From: an uncultured Butyricimonas sp.
GTDB lineage: Bacteria; Bacteroidota; Bacteroidia; Bacteroidales; Marinifilaceae
DNA length: 39,755 nucleotides
NCBI GenBank assembly: GCA_944320555.1
Contig: CALUHX010000025.1
Location: forward strand, 1 to 39,755
Direction of reading: 5' to 3'
The notes below the pieces were generated by a model. It had not been told where the DNA came from and did no database searches. It saw nothing but the letters and a program-made list of their open reading frames with translations. A program made the translations under genes and the position numbers. The number at the start of each line of letters is the position of its first letter. Positions within the stretch are counted from its first letter, which is position 1. This document shows positions 32,971 to 39,755 of this stretch, in pieces.

Positions 32971-33044
32971 TTTGCCACTTTGAAGGCCGCATTCCCTCTT
33001 TTTGGGACACTTTTGTCGTAGTAATGCCGTAGTTTAAAGGGGGC

Positions 33045-33154
33045 AATAAGCCATAACGTTCGGTGGAGTGTCGGTGCCGGAGCGGTGGGCGGTCGTCCAC
33101 CGTCGAACGGCCACCGTTTCCGCTTCGAGCCGCGCCTGTGCCGCATGGCTTATT
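33045..33154. repeat. Inverted-repeat element after the MscS gene
   Basis: AATAAGCCAT (33045-33054) and ATGGCTTATT (33145-33154) bound a GC-rich core that contains repeated GGTGG/CCACC blocks (33062, 33084, 33097, 33111) able to pair with each other. No coding frame is convincing. The element begins 75 bp after the MscS stop and could fold into a compact hairpin in DNA or RNA. Confidence 0.5.
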
Positions 33155-33173
33155 ATTGGCTTAAAGCACGCTT

Positions 33174-33279
33174 ATTACTATGGCAAAACCCCATGTCGCC
33201 CCTCTTTTCCTTGTTTTCCCCTCGCCCTGCTTTCTTTGACGTTCATCCTCTCCTTCTTTCGCCCTTTTCCCATAGTAAT
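33174..33279. repeat. Second inverted repeat in the same intergenic region
   Basis: ATTACTATGG (33174-33183) and its exact complement CCATAGTAAT (33270-33279) enclose a C/T-rich stretch. GCTTATTA occurs just before the left arm and again inside the neighbouring element (33148), suggesting one compound element. Confidence 0.4.
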
Positions 33280-33308
33280 CCATGGGATATCCTAGGGTTG
33301 TAATCTCA

Positions 33309-33381
33309 CAGGAACGTTACACCATCGTTACAGGAACGTTTCTTCGACACTCATAGGCGACCAAGAAACGTTCCTGTAACG
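33309..33381. repeat. Perfect 19-bp inverted repeat with a duplicated arm motif
   Basis: CGTTACAGGAACGTTTCTT (33326-33344) and its exact complement (33363-33381) are separated by 18 bp. ACAGGAACGTT of the left arm also occurs at 33309-33319 as a direct repeat, and a further ATAACGATAGTG lies after the right arm. No long T-run follows, so it is not a typical terminator. It may be a protein-binding site, a structured RNA or a mobile-repeat end. Confidence 0.65.
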
Positions 33382-33406
33382 TTCCAATAACGATAGTGTT
33401 TCATGA

Positions 33407-33450
33407 TAACCCAATGATATCTTTAGGAAAACCCAATGATGTCCTTAGGA
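33407..33450. repeat. Two 22-bp direct repeats
   Basis: Two copies of a 22-bp unit (consensus wAACCCAATGATrTCyTTAGGA) at 33407-33428 and 33429-33450; a partial third copy may follow. They lie about 50 bp beyond the stop of the aldo/keto reductase gene (minus strand). Together with the elements at 33045-33381 they fill the whole gap 32971-33497. Confidence 0.6.
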
Positions 33451-33497
33451 AAACTCCGTGAGGCCTTGTGGGGCATTTGAAGCGCTCTCTGTAATAA

Positions 33498-34328
33498 TCA
33501 CCATCCGGCCAAATGTATTTTGTGCGTGGGGGCCGGAAACGCTTTGTCGATGTCGCGCAGGTCTTCTTCCGTCAAGGAGATGTCAAGGCTTCGGGCATTT
33601 TCCTCCACGTGGGCGATGCTGCTTGCCTTGGGTATGGCGATGACATTGGGTGTCCGCATTATCCATGCCAGTATAATTTGCGTGGATGTGGCGTTGTGCC
33701 TGCGAGCTATGTCTGTCAATGTCTTGTGGTCGCGCAACCGTCCCTCTCCAAGGGGCGTATATGCCATGACGGGAATGTTGTGCCGCTCGCTCCACGGGAT
33801 GAGGTCGTATTCGATACCCCGGTCTTTCAGGTTGTAGAGCACTTGGTTGGCGGCGCAGTCCTTGCCGTGTGGCAGGGAAAGGATATGTTCCATGTCATCC
33901 ACATCAAGATTGCTCATGCCCCATTGCCGTATCTTACCCTCCTGTCGCAGTTCCACCAAAGCGCGGACGGTTTCTGAGAATGGGTAATGTCCTATCCAAT
34001 GCAGCAGGTAAAGGTCGATGTAATCCGTGCCGAGCCGCTTCAGGCTCCGTTCGCAAGCACGCTTTGTTCCCTCGTAGCTGGCATTGCCGGGCAATACCTT
34101 GCTGACGATGAAAGCCTTGTCGCGGCAATCGCGCACGGCTTCGCCCACAAGGTCTTCCGTGCCGTACATCTCGGCGGTGTCTATGAGTGTCAAGCCCAAG
34201 TCGATGCCCCGGCGGAGGGCTTGTATTTCCTCGTTGCGCCGACGCCCCATCTGGTAAGTGCCTTGTCCGAGCGGGCAGACTTGCCGCCCGTCTCGGAAAG
34301 TGATGTGTCTGTCCATGTCGCCCGTCAT
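33498..34328 (-). CDS. Aldo/keto reductase
   Basis: 276 aa, a TIM-barrel NAD(P)H reductase. The catalytic tetrad is Asp50, Tyr55, Lys77 and His110 (LIDTAEMYG, VSKVLP, LYLLHW). AIPKASS near 235 is the cofactor-phosphate site. The length and the motif set fit the AKR5/DkgA-like group, which reduces aldehydes, methylglyoxal or 2,5-diketogluconate. The start ATG at 34328 overlaps the stop of the hydrolase gene (ATGA), so translation is coupled. ATG 34316 is an alternative. The pairing with an alpha/beta hydrolase and AraC regulators suggests response to reactive carbonyl or xenobiotic compounds; the substrate is not known. Confidence 0.95.
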   Translation of the reverse strand: MTGDMDRHITFRDGRQVCPLGQGTYQMGRRRNEEIQALRRGIDLGLTLIDTAEMYGTEDLVGEAVRDCRDKAFIVSKVLPGNASYEGTKRACERSLKRLGTDYIDLYLLHWIGHYPFSETVRALVELRQEGKIRQWGMSNLDVDDMEHILSLPHGKDCAANQVLYNLKDRGIEYDLIPWSERHNIPVMAYTPLGEGRLRDHKTLTDIARRHNATSTQIILAWIMRTPNVIAIPKASSIAHVEENARSLDISLTEEDLRDIDKAFPAPTHKIHLAGW

Positions 34329-35404
34329 TTTAGGTTCTTGCGGTAGAACGCCTCTATCCGGTCGAAAGGAATTTTGTCGAAATTGTCGTAGAGGTCGGTG
34401 TGGTTGGCACCGGGGACAATCAGCAGTTCCTTGTTGTCGCCGGTCAGCTTTTTGTATGTGTCCTCGCTGAAGTAACGCGAATGGGCGTTCTCCCCATGTA
34501 CGAGCAGCACGGCGCTGCGGATTTCTCCCGCGTATGACAGAATCGGCATGTTCAGGAACGAGAGCGTCGATGTCTTGTTCCAGCCGCCATTGGAGTTTAA
34601 CGAACGCTTGTGATAACCGCGCTCCGTTTTGTAGTAGGCGAAGTAGTCCTTCACATACTGCGGCGCGTCGTCGGGCACCACGTCGGGCAGGCCTCCGGCA
34701 AGCTCATACGAGCCGTTGCGATAGTCCGCCGTGCGCTGCGCATTCAGTTGGCGGCGCAGTTCGTTGCGCGCGTCGGCGTTGTCGGCCGCGTCGAAATAGC
34801 CGTTAGCATTGACGCGGCTCATGTCGTACATGGTGGCGGCGACGGTGGCCTTGATGCGGGTGTCGATGGCGGCGGCATTGACAGCCATGCCTCCCCAGCC
34901 GCAAATGCCGAGGATGCCGATTTGTTCCGGGTCCACATCGTCACGGGTGGAGAGGTAGTCCACCGCCGCGCAGAAATCCTCGGTGTTGATGTCGGGCGAC
35001 GCCACATAGCGAGGCTGTCCGCCGCTCTCGCCGGTGAACGAGGGGTCGAAAGCTATCGTGAGGAAGCCGCGCTTGGCCAATTCCTGCGCATACAGTCCGG
35101 AAGCCTGCTCCTTGACGGCTCCGAACGGGCCGCAGACGGCGATGGCGGGCAGTTTGCCTGTCGCGCCCTTGGGCATGTAGAGGTCGGCGGCAAGCGTGAT
35201 GCCGTAACGGTTGTGGAACGTGATTTTGCTGTGACTCACTTCGTCACTTTGTGGGAACACCTTGTCCCACTCCTGTGTAAGATTCAGTTTTTCTTCCATG
35301 ATGCTGTTCGTATTAAGTTGATTTTCCTGTGCCGTGAGGCCGCCCGCGCCGCAAAGGCAGGCGAGCAAGGCCGCACAGATTAATTTCATCGCATTTGTTT
35401 TCAT
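34325..35404 (-). CDS. Exported alpha/beta hydrolase with Cys at the nucleophile elbow
   Basis: 359 aa. A signal peptide (1-25, ending LTAQ) is followed by a DLH/COG1073-like alpha/beta hydrolase. RGFLTIAFDPSFTGESGG (112-129) precedes the nucleophile elbow LGICGWGGMA, where Cys168 stands in place of the usual Ser. VLLVHGENAHSRYF is the acid loop, with Glu in place of Asp as its most likely acid residue. The late PGANHTDLYD carries the catalytic His. Cys-type elbows are known in dienelactone hydrolases. It probably splits a small ester or lactone in the periplasm. ATG 35389 is an alternative start. The gene is translationally coupled to the aldo/keto reductase and lies downstream of the 22-bp repeats at 35465-35508. 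Confidence 0.93.
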   Translation of the reverse strand: MKTNAMKLICAALLACLCGAGGLTAQENQLNTNSIMEEKLNLTQEWDKVFPQSDEVSHSKITFHNRYGITLAADLYMPKGATGKLPAIAVCGPFGAVKEQASGLYAQELAKRGFLTIAFDPSFTGESGGQPRYVASPDINTEDFCAAVDYLSTRDDVDPEQIGILGICGWGGMAVNAAAIDTRIKATVAATMYDMSRVNANGYFDAADNADARNELRRQLNAQRTADYRNGSYELAGGLPDVVPDDAPQYVKDYFAYYKTERGYHKRSLNSNGGWNKTSTLSFLNMPILSYAGEIRSAVLLVHGENAHSRYFSEDTYKKLTGDNKELLIVPGANHTDLYDNFDKIPFDRIEAFYRKNLK

Positions 35405-35434
35405 AATCTTCTATTGTTTGATTTTTGTCACAAT

Positions 35435-35508
35435 ACAAAGATATGGAGAAAAAGTTGCCGTGTAATTGGTGAAAGGCTCAAATAGTATTGGTGAAAGGGT
35501 CAATTTGT
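35435..35508 (-). promoter_or_regulatory. Promoter of the hydrolase/reductase operon with two 22-bp direct repeats
   Basis: The -7 box TATCTTTG (minus strand, 35435-35442) lies 30 bp ahead of the ATG at 35404. No -33 TTTG is present. In that place begin two direct repeats on the plus strand: ATTGGTGAAAGGCTCAAATA.. (35465-35486) and ATTGGTGAAAGGGTCAATTT.. (35487-35508), period 22 bp (about two helix turns). This is the arrangement expected for an AraC-type activator touching RNA polymerase. The rest of the gap (35509-35772) shows no gene or motif I can support. Confidence 0.65.
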
Positions 35509-35772
35509 AAAGCATGTGTTGCCGGAAAAAGTACGGAAAATCCCGCAACGGGGAGACAATTCGTCGCGGAATTTTCAAGGATAACAGTAATAGTTTGGCT
35601 ATCCGTTTGTTCATCGTCATTGTCATTGAACAACTGTCTCAACAAGCTTGCCTACGGCATTAAACAAAATACTATTTTCTCATCGTCGGCTCATTTCAGA
35701 TAAGTTGTAAAGAACTTTCCGCAGTGTGTTCGCAAAAATGATGGATGTTTTTCTTGTCTATGTGATGGATAG

Positions 35773-36630
35773 CTATATAATAGCGGCGACTGCCGTCGGG
35801 GCGATGCCGTATTGTTTCTTGAATGCTGCCGAGAAGTGCGACTGGTTCTTGAAACCTACTTTCGTATAGACATCCACGACTTTGCTTCCGTTTTCCCGCA
35901 TCATGGCGTATGCCACTTCCAGCCGCTTGCGTATGAGCCATTTCTCGGGTGTCAGGTCGCTTATCTTTTTGAAATCGCGCTTGAACGTGGCAAGGCTTCT
36001 TCCCGTGTAATGCGCCAACTCCGCCATTGAAAACTCATGCATGTAGTTTTTGTTCAGGAAGTCCAGGATGTCGATTTTCCACGGCTCGTTGAAATCGAAC
36101 AGCGTGGGTGCGAACCGTTTGTCGATGTGAAGCAGGGCAAGCAGTCCTTCTTGCAATTTCAAGTGCATGAAATCGTCCTGCGGCTTCACTTCCGGGTCGA
36201 AGAAGGGTGTCAGCGAAGCGAAAAGGCTGGTTATTTCCGCCGTCTTGGGCAACTTGATGACACCCGGTTTGAGTTTGGGCGTATTTGCCGGAATCCTGTG
36301 TTGTTCGTGTTTCGTGTACATCTCCCGCAGGAAATTGCGGGTAAAGTTCAGAAAAATGCCGCAATACCTTTCTCCGTCCGCGGCGGTTCTTTTATACATG
36401 GTGATGTGGTGGTCACGCGGGATATACACACATTCCCCTTTGCCGACGTGGATTTACTCCTTGCCGTTGTCCAATACCATTTCGCCCGAATACACATAAT
36501 TCATCGCATACTCCCGTGAACGGTGGACGCAACCGCTAGTGTCATCGTAAAAGAAGCTGTAGAACACGTTCTCATAGTTGAATATGAGTTTCATCGGGCC
36601 GATATTTTCTTCCATTTGTTTCTGTTTCAT
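35773..36630 (-). pseudogene. AraC-family regulator interrupted by an in-frame stop
   Basis: Read from the ATG at 36630, 58 codons of a cupin-type N-terminus (FNYENVFYSFFYDD ... YSGEMVLDNGKE) are ended by TAA at 36454-36456. The same frame then continues without loss as IHVGKGECVYIPRDHHITMY and runs to a complete C-terminus. That part holds the double helix-turn-helix (MAELAHYTGRSLATFKRDFKK ... VVDVYTKVGFKNQSHFSAAFKKQYG). A single base change from CAA or AAA explains the stop. Full length would be about 285 aa, normal for the group. Restart at GTG 36429 could give a DNA-binding fragment of 218 aa. It starts 9 bp after the second AraC gene, in the same direction, and lies upstream of the hydrolase operon. 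A sequencing error cannot be excluded. Confidence 0.85.
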
Positions 36631-36639
36631 GTTTTTTGA

Positions 36640-37542
36640 TTATTCATGACGGATACTTCCGAGATACTCCGAAGGAGTCATTCCCGTTTGTTTCTTGAAC
36701 ATGCGGCTGAAATGCTGAGAATACTCGAATCCCAGTTCGTAAGCCGCTTGTGAGATGGGCGTTCCCCCGGCAAGTTCATTTTTCGCCAATTGAATCACAT
36801 ATTTCCGGATGTGGTCGCTGGCGGTGTCGCCTGTCATTTTCTTGAACATGTCTCCGAAATAATTGGAAGACATGCAAAGTTTGTCGGCACAGTACTGCAC
36901 GGTAGGCAAACCAAGTGTCAGTTGCAATTTCTCCTCGTAATAGTTCTGCAAGAGTTTGTTGAATCGCATCAATATGTCAGTGTTCTCTAGTTTCCGAGTG
37001 ATGAATTGCCGGTTGTAGAACCGCTGGCAGAAGTTCAGGACCAGCTCGATGTAGCCTACGACAATGGCATCTTGCAATCCATCGTGCTTCTTTTGCAGTT
37101 CCTCGCGTATCTGGCGCATCAGCGAAGCCAAAATGTCGTGTTCCTCATTGGTCATGTGGAGGGCTTCATTGACTCGGTAGTCAAAAAAGGAGTAATTTTT
37201 AATGGATTTCTCTAACGGAGTGTTGTGCAGCAAATCAGGATGGAAAAGCAACGCCCAGCCTGTCAGCATCACTTTCTCCCCATTGTCCTCTTTGCCTCCC
37301 AACTGTCCGGGGGCCACGCAAATGACCGTGCCTTTTTTGTAATCATATTTGCCACAACCGTATGCCAGGTCTATCTCTGCCTCGTCGTGGAAAAAGATGC
37401 CGTACACGCTATAGTTGTTTAGGCTGTGGCGCACGGGAGAGGCTTCCGCATAGTCGATGACGCAGACCAACGGATGCCGCTCCTCGCATCCGAGATAGCG
37501 GATATAGTCTCCCACATTTTTGATTTTTAGAATCTTCGTCAT
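36640..37542 (-). CDS. AraC-family transcriptional regulator
   Basis: 300 aa. The N-terminal half is a cupin-like sensor domain (VYGIFFHDEAEIDLAYG ... YDYKKGTVICVAPGQLGG ... GWALLFHPDLL). The C-terminal ~100 residues carry two helix-turn-helix motifs: VQYCADKLCMSSNYFGDMFKKMTG and ISQAAYELGFEYSQHFSRMFKKQTGMTPSEYLGS. The sequence is intact, so it could still serve the regulon where the neighbouring AraC gene is broken. It is divergent from the small-protein/flavodoxin genes, separated by 164 bp that include an imperfect inverted pair (TGGCAGTT at 37593-37600, AACTGCCCA at 37632-37640). It may regulate both sides. Confidence 0.95.
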   Translation of the reverse strand: MTKILKIKNVGDYIRYLGCEERHPLVCVIDYAEASPVRHSLNNYSVYGIFFHDEAEIDLAYGCGKYDYKKGTVICVAPGQLGGKEDNGEKVMLTGWALLFHPDLLHNTPLEKSIKNYSFFDYRVNEALHMTNEEHDILASLMRQIREELQKKHDGLQDAIVVGYIELVLNFCQRFYNRQFITRKLENTDILMRFNKLLQNYYEEKLQLTLGLPTVQYCADKLCMSSNYFGDMFKKMTGDTASDHIRKYVIQLAKNELAGGTPISQAAYELGFEYSQHFSRMFKKQTGMTPSEYLGSIRHE

Positions 37543-37672
37543 GTTGTCGCTTGCTGGTTACACAGTTGTAAAAATAACAAAATTCCGTCAAATGGCAGTT
37601 TCCACAAACGAAAATCTGTAAAATAGGCACGAACTGCCCATTTATAGTTACATCCGATTTCGTGAGAGCCGG

Positions 37673-37680
37673 TAACTTTG
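37673..37680 (+). promoter_or_regulatory. -7 box ahead of the small-protein/flavodoxin operon
   Basis: TAACTTTG, 26 bp ahead of the ATG at 37707. A TTTG-type -33 box is missing, as at the hydrolase promoter, so activator dependence is possible. Confidence 0.5.
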
Positions 37681-37706
37681 CACTGACAAATGAAAAAAGA
37701 AGTTGA

Positions 37707-37940
37707 ATGATGGAAAGACAATTGGACATCCCGACAGAATTGTATGAAGACGAGGTCGTCAGTTTTCTGGCAGACCGCTACCACAGTACTCCGGACGAAA
37801 TCGTGCGATGTTTCCTTGCTCAAGACGGCAGGATTCAAGACGGCAGGAAGACAAGTGGTTTCGTTTTGGAAGAGAACGAAATGGAAATAATGAGAGGACT
37901 GGCAAAAGGTGTGTTGTGCGGACGGAAGTATGACATCTGA
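37707..37940 (+). CDS. Small conserved-type protein of unknown function
   Basis: 77 aa, no signal peptide or membrane segment, acidic. The order is: short beta segment (LDIPTELYEDEV), helix (VSFLADRYHSTPDEIVRCFLAQ), a linker with GRIQDGRKTS, then FVLEENEMEIMRGLAK, a second helix. The pattern resembles short proteins often found beside AraC/flavodoxin genes in Bacteroides relatives; I know no function. Two ATGs (37707, 37710) are possible. It is first in the rightward operon, 40 bp before the flavodoxin lipoprotein. The end (VLCGRKYDI) is well defined. Confidence 0.75.
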   Translation: MMERQLDIPTELYEDEVVSFLADRYHSTPDEIVRCFLAQDGRIQDGRKTSGFVLEENEMEIMRGLAKGVLCGRKYDI

Positions 37941-37980
37941 AAACAACGATTAAATGAATGAACCATTATATGTTACGATT

Positions 37981-39036
37981 ATGAAAAGAATGTTTTTTAT
38001 CCCGCTGATGTTGTTGGCGACACTAATGGTCGCAATGGCGTGCGGCAAAGATGAAACGTTGCCTGACGAACAGGAACAATCCACTTCTGGTGGAGAAGAT
38101 GGAAATGAAAGTGAAGAAGGTGGCGATGTGGACGGAACAAACGGACGATACGTTATCCTTTATTGTTCCCGCACAGGCAATACAGCACAGATGGCGCAAA
38201 CCATCCAGTCTGCGCTGGACTGTGATATGATAGAGGTCGTTCCAGCCATTCCATACGATGAAGACTACAATGCGATGCTTGACCGGGCACAGTCGGAAAT
38301 CGCCGACATCGCCCAAGGTGATTTTCCTGCCGTCACCACGGAGATGGAAAATTTTGACGAATATGACATCATATTCATCGGTTATCCCATTTGGTACGGA
38401 CATATGGCAACCCCCATGCAGAGTTTCCTGCATAATCACGCCGAGCTACTTGCCGGAAAACGGATAGCCCTTTTTGCCAGCAGCGGAAGCAGCGGCATAA
38501 GCGCTTCTGAAAGGGAAGCCGCGTCGCTTGTCCCTGAAGCCTCGTTTGAAGAGTCGTTGTTGCTTACCTCAAGTTCGTTGGGCAGTGTGGAGACCCGTAT
38601 CCCATCCTGGCTTGAAGGACTGGGCGCAAACCGGGAAGAAGGCGGTGGTGACGACACTCCCGTTTCCGGCAATTCCATCCGGCTGACCCTCGAAAACGGG
38701 ACGGCCTTTACCGCGACTCTGGCGGACAACTCGTCCGCCGAAGCCTTGAAAAATCTGCTTGCCGAAGGCGGCCTGACCATAGAAATGAGCGATTACGGCA
38801 ATATGGAGAAAGTTGGTCCTATCGGGCAAAGCCTGCCGAGAAACGACGAGCATATAACAACTTCGGCCGGCGACCTTATTTTGTATCAAGGAAGCAATCT
38901 GGTGATTTACTACGCTCCGAACACTTACACTTTCACCCGTCTGGGACGGATTGACAATGTGGAGGAAGATGAATTGAGGACAGCGTTGGGCGAAGGGAAT
39001 GTGACCGTGACTTTATCATTGAACAATAACGAATAA
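37981..39036 (+). CDS. Lipoprotein with flavodoxin and cyclophilin-like domains
   Basis: 351 aa from the ATG at 37981; the frame to 37954 has no signal peptide at its start and is less likely. The lipobox VAMAC (Cys21) is followed by an acidic Glu/Gly linker (about 22-55). A flavodoxin domain follows (about 56-215): YVILYCSRTGNTAQMAQTI is the FMN phosphate loop, IIFIGYPIWYGHMATPMQSF the isoalloxazine loop. After a short linker, about 225-350 is a cyclophilin-like beta-barrel (LTLENGTAFTATLADNSSAEAL ... GDLILYQGSNLVIYYAPNTYTFTRLGRI). The two folds occur fused in some Bacteroidetes. The export signal is unusual for an FMN carrier. It is in an operon with the small protein and the acetyltransferase. 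Confidence 0.93.
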   Translation: MKRMFFIPLMLLATLMVAMACGKDETLPDEQEQSTSGGEDGNESEEGGDVDGTNGRYVILYCSRTGNTAQMAQTIQSALDCDMIEVVPAIPYDEDYNAMLDRAQSEIADIAQGDFPAVTTEMENFDEYDIIFIGYPIWYGHMATPMQSFLHNHAELLAGKRIALFASSGSSGISASEREAASLVPEASFEESLLLTSSSLGSVETRIPSWLEGLGANREEGGGDDTPVSGNSIRLTLENGTAFTATLADNSSAEALKNLLAEGGLTIEMSDYGNMEKVGPIGQSLPRNDEHITTSAGDLILYQGSNLVIYYAPNTYTFTRLGRIDNVEEDELRTALGEGNVTVTLSLNNNE

Positions 39037-39054
39037 CAGAAAAGGAAAACAATT

Positions 39055-39615
39055 ATGACACTCGAAGAATTCAAAGATTTTGTGAAAACGGGAAAACCGC
39101 TTGACACAGAGGAGATACATCAGTTTATGGACCGGATGAGCGGCGAAGCAAGACGGATTACCTTTCATCTTAATTCCACCTACCGGACACCGGAAGAGGT
39201 AAGAAGCATCCTTTCCGAACTCTTTGGCAAACAGGTGCCTTCCACGTTTCGCGTGTTTCCTCCGTTCTATACTGATTTCGGTAAAAACATCACGGTGGGG
39301 GAAGGGGTATTCATTAACGCCTGTTGCCATTTTCAAGATCATGGTGGCGTAACAATCGGCGATGGAAGCCAGATCGGACATAACGTGGTGTTTGCCACAT
39401 TGAATCACTTCATGGAACCGGAGAAACGCAAAATGTCTTATTCCGCCCCTATCATTTTAGGTAAAAATGTTTGGGTGGGTTCTAATGTTACCATTCTTCA
39501 GGGGGTGACAATCGGCGACAATTCGGTTATAGGCGCGGGAGCTGTTGTGGCCCACGATATTCCGGCGAACGCGGTCGCTGTGGGGGTCCCGGCCAAAGTT
39601 GTCAAACGAATATGA
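39055..39615 (+). CDS. Sugar/maltose O-acetyltransferase-like hexapeptide protein
   Basis: 186 aa. The N-terminal Mac-type helical part (1-55) is followed by a left-handed beta-helix of hexapeptide repeats: FGKNITVGEGVFINACCHFQD, GGVTIGDGSQIGHNVVFATLNH (His118, probable catalytic base), APIILGKNVWVGSNVTILQGVTIGDNSVIGAGAVVAHDIPANAVAVGVPAKVV. The end matches the family (PAKVVKRI). Acetyl-CoA-dependent transfer to a sugar or similar small acceptor is the known activity; the substrate here is unknown. It starts 18 bp after the flavodoxin gene and is co-transcribed with it. Confidence 0.94.
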   Translation: MTLEEFKDFVKTGKPLDTEEIHQFMDRMSGEARRITFHLNSTYRTPEEVRSILSELFGKQVPSTFRVFPPFYTDFGKNITVGEGVFINACCHFQDHGGVTIGDGSQIGHNVVFATLNHFMEPEKRKMSYSAPIILGKNVWVGSNVTILQGVTIGDNSVIGAGAVVAHDIPANAVAVGVPAKVVKRI

Positions 39616-39653
39616 ATCTTGTGAATAGTTGAAAGATAAGCATAATAAAAGAT

Positions 39654-39755
39654 ATGGCCATGAAAAAGATGCGATTATTTAGTCGCCCCTTAAAAGATGC
39701 GTTGCTGTTTAATAGTCAACAGATTAATGTACGATTTCCTTTGAGATGTCTGCAA
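39654..39755 (+). CDS. Possible 5' part of a further gene (runs off the window)
   Basis: An open frame of 34 codons from ATG 39654 (or 39660) continues past the window end. It starts MKKMRLFSRPLKDALLF, basic and without a clear signal peptide. It lies 38 bp after the acetyltransferase stop. It is too short to identify and may be chance. Confidence 0.25.
   Translation, partial: MAMKKMRLFSRPLKDALLFNSQQINVRFPLRCLQ

Noticed and set aside
33309-33450. Small CRISPR or phage attachment site
   Set aside because: Repeats differ in type (inverted and direct), no cas or integrase gene is near, and no tRNA or gene end is duplicated.
36427-36630. Programmed stop-codon readthrough or selenocysteine-type recoding in the AraC gene
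   Set aside because: The stop is TAA, which is not used for selenocysteine or pyrrolysine, and there is no recoding signal visible; a point mutation is simpler.
37593-37640. Strong operator between the divergent AraC and small-protein genes
   Set aside because: The inverted pair TGGCAGTT / AACTGCCCA needs a one-base gap and has a 31-bp spacer; it is mentioned with the AraC gene but is too weak for its own entry.

Overview
The window looks like the chromosome of a Bacteroidales gut-type bacterium. It carries two SusC/SusD outer-membrane transport loci, an ECF sigma/FecR pair of Bacteroidetes type, many lipoproteins with a Cys followed by acidic residues, and repeated TAnnTTTG (-7) promoter boxes, several with a TTTG-like -33 box about 18-20 bp upstream. 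The genus cannot be fixed from the sequence. Coding density is high, and most genes up to 31.6 kb lie on the minus strand.

Layout: (i) 1-2645, the 5' part of a large surface protein with a gluzincin-type metallopeptidase motif. (ii) 2646-3259, a gene-free stretch with an 11-bp tandem repeat inside an inverted repeat and a MITE-like element. (iii) 3260-14426, one long leftward nutrient-uptake locus: ECF sigma -> FecR anti-sigma -> STN-type SusC -> SusD -> FAS1 lipoprotein -> small lipoprotein -> TPR protein -> IPT/TIG-like lipoprotein -> beta-rich lipoprotein. It has no glycoside hydrolase or lyase. (iv) 14497-17291, a Ser-type sulfatase with its radical-SAM maturase transcribed divergently. 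(v) 17389-18823, a lipoprotein nitroreductase and an orphan gene. (vi) 18926-23736, housekeeping: tRNA-Ser, a flavodoxin/ferredoxin, a nucleotide-sugar epimerase, mtaB, lpxB, tRNA-Tyr and tRNA-Gly. (vii) 23780-25259, an accessory patch with a truncated IS982-like transposase and an AT-rich ADP-ribosylglycohydrolase. (viii) 25260-31594, a second SusC/SusD locus without its own sigma/anti-sigma, with two accessory lipoproteins and a long palindrome at its promoter. (ix) 31756-32970, an MscS channel followed by a repeat-dense intergenic region. (x) 33498-39755, a stress/redox-type cluster: aldo/keto reductase, a Cys-nucleophile alpha/beta hydrolase, two AraC regulators (one broken by an in-frame stop), and a divergent set with a small protein, a flavodoxin-cyclophilin-like lipoprotein and an acetyltransferase.

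How it works together: locus (iii) has the architecture of a TonB-dependent transducer system, in which ligand binding at SusC/SusD is passed through the STN domain to FecR and releases the sigma factor. The sulfatase and maturase next to it hint at a sulfated ligand, but the sigma gene has its own promoter, so this link is inferred. Locus (viii) probably uses a different control, perhaps a repressor at the palindrome. In cluster (x), two 22-bp direct repeats sit just upstream of the hydrolase -7 box, which is where an AraC-type activator would bind.

I did not find one clearly new enzymatic system. The best candidates for undescribed biology are the two enzyme-free SusC/D loci with unnamed lipoprotein partners, the two predicted extracytoplasmic flavoproteins, the AraC repeat/pseudogene pair, and the structured intergenic repeats.
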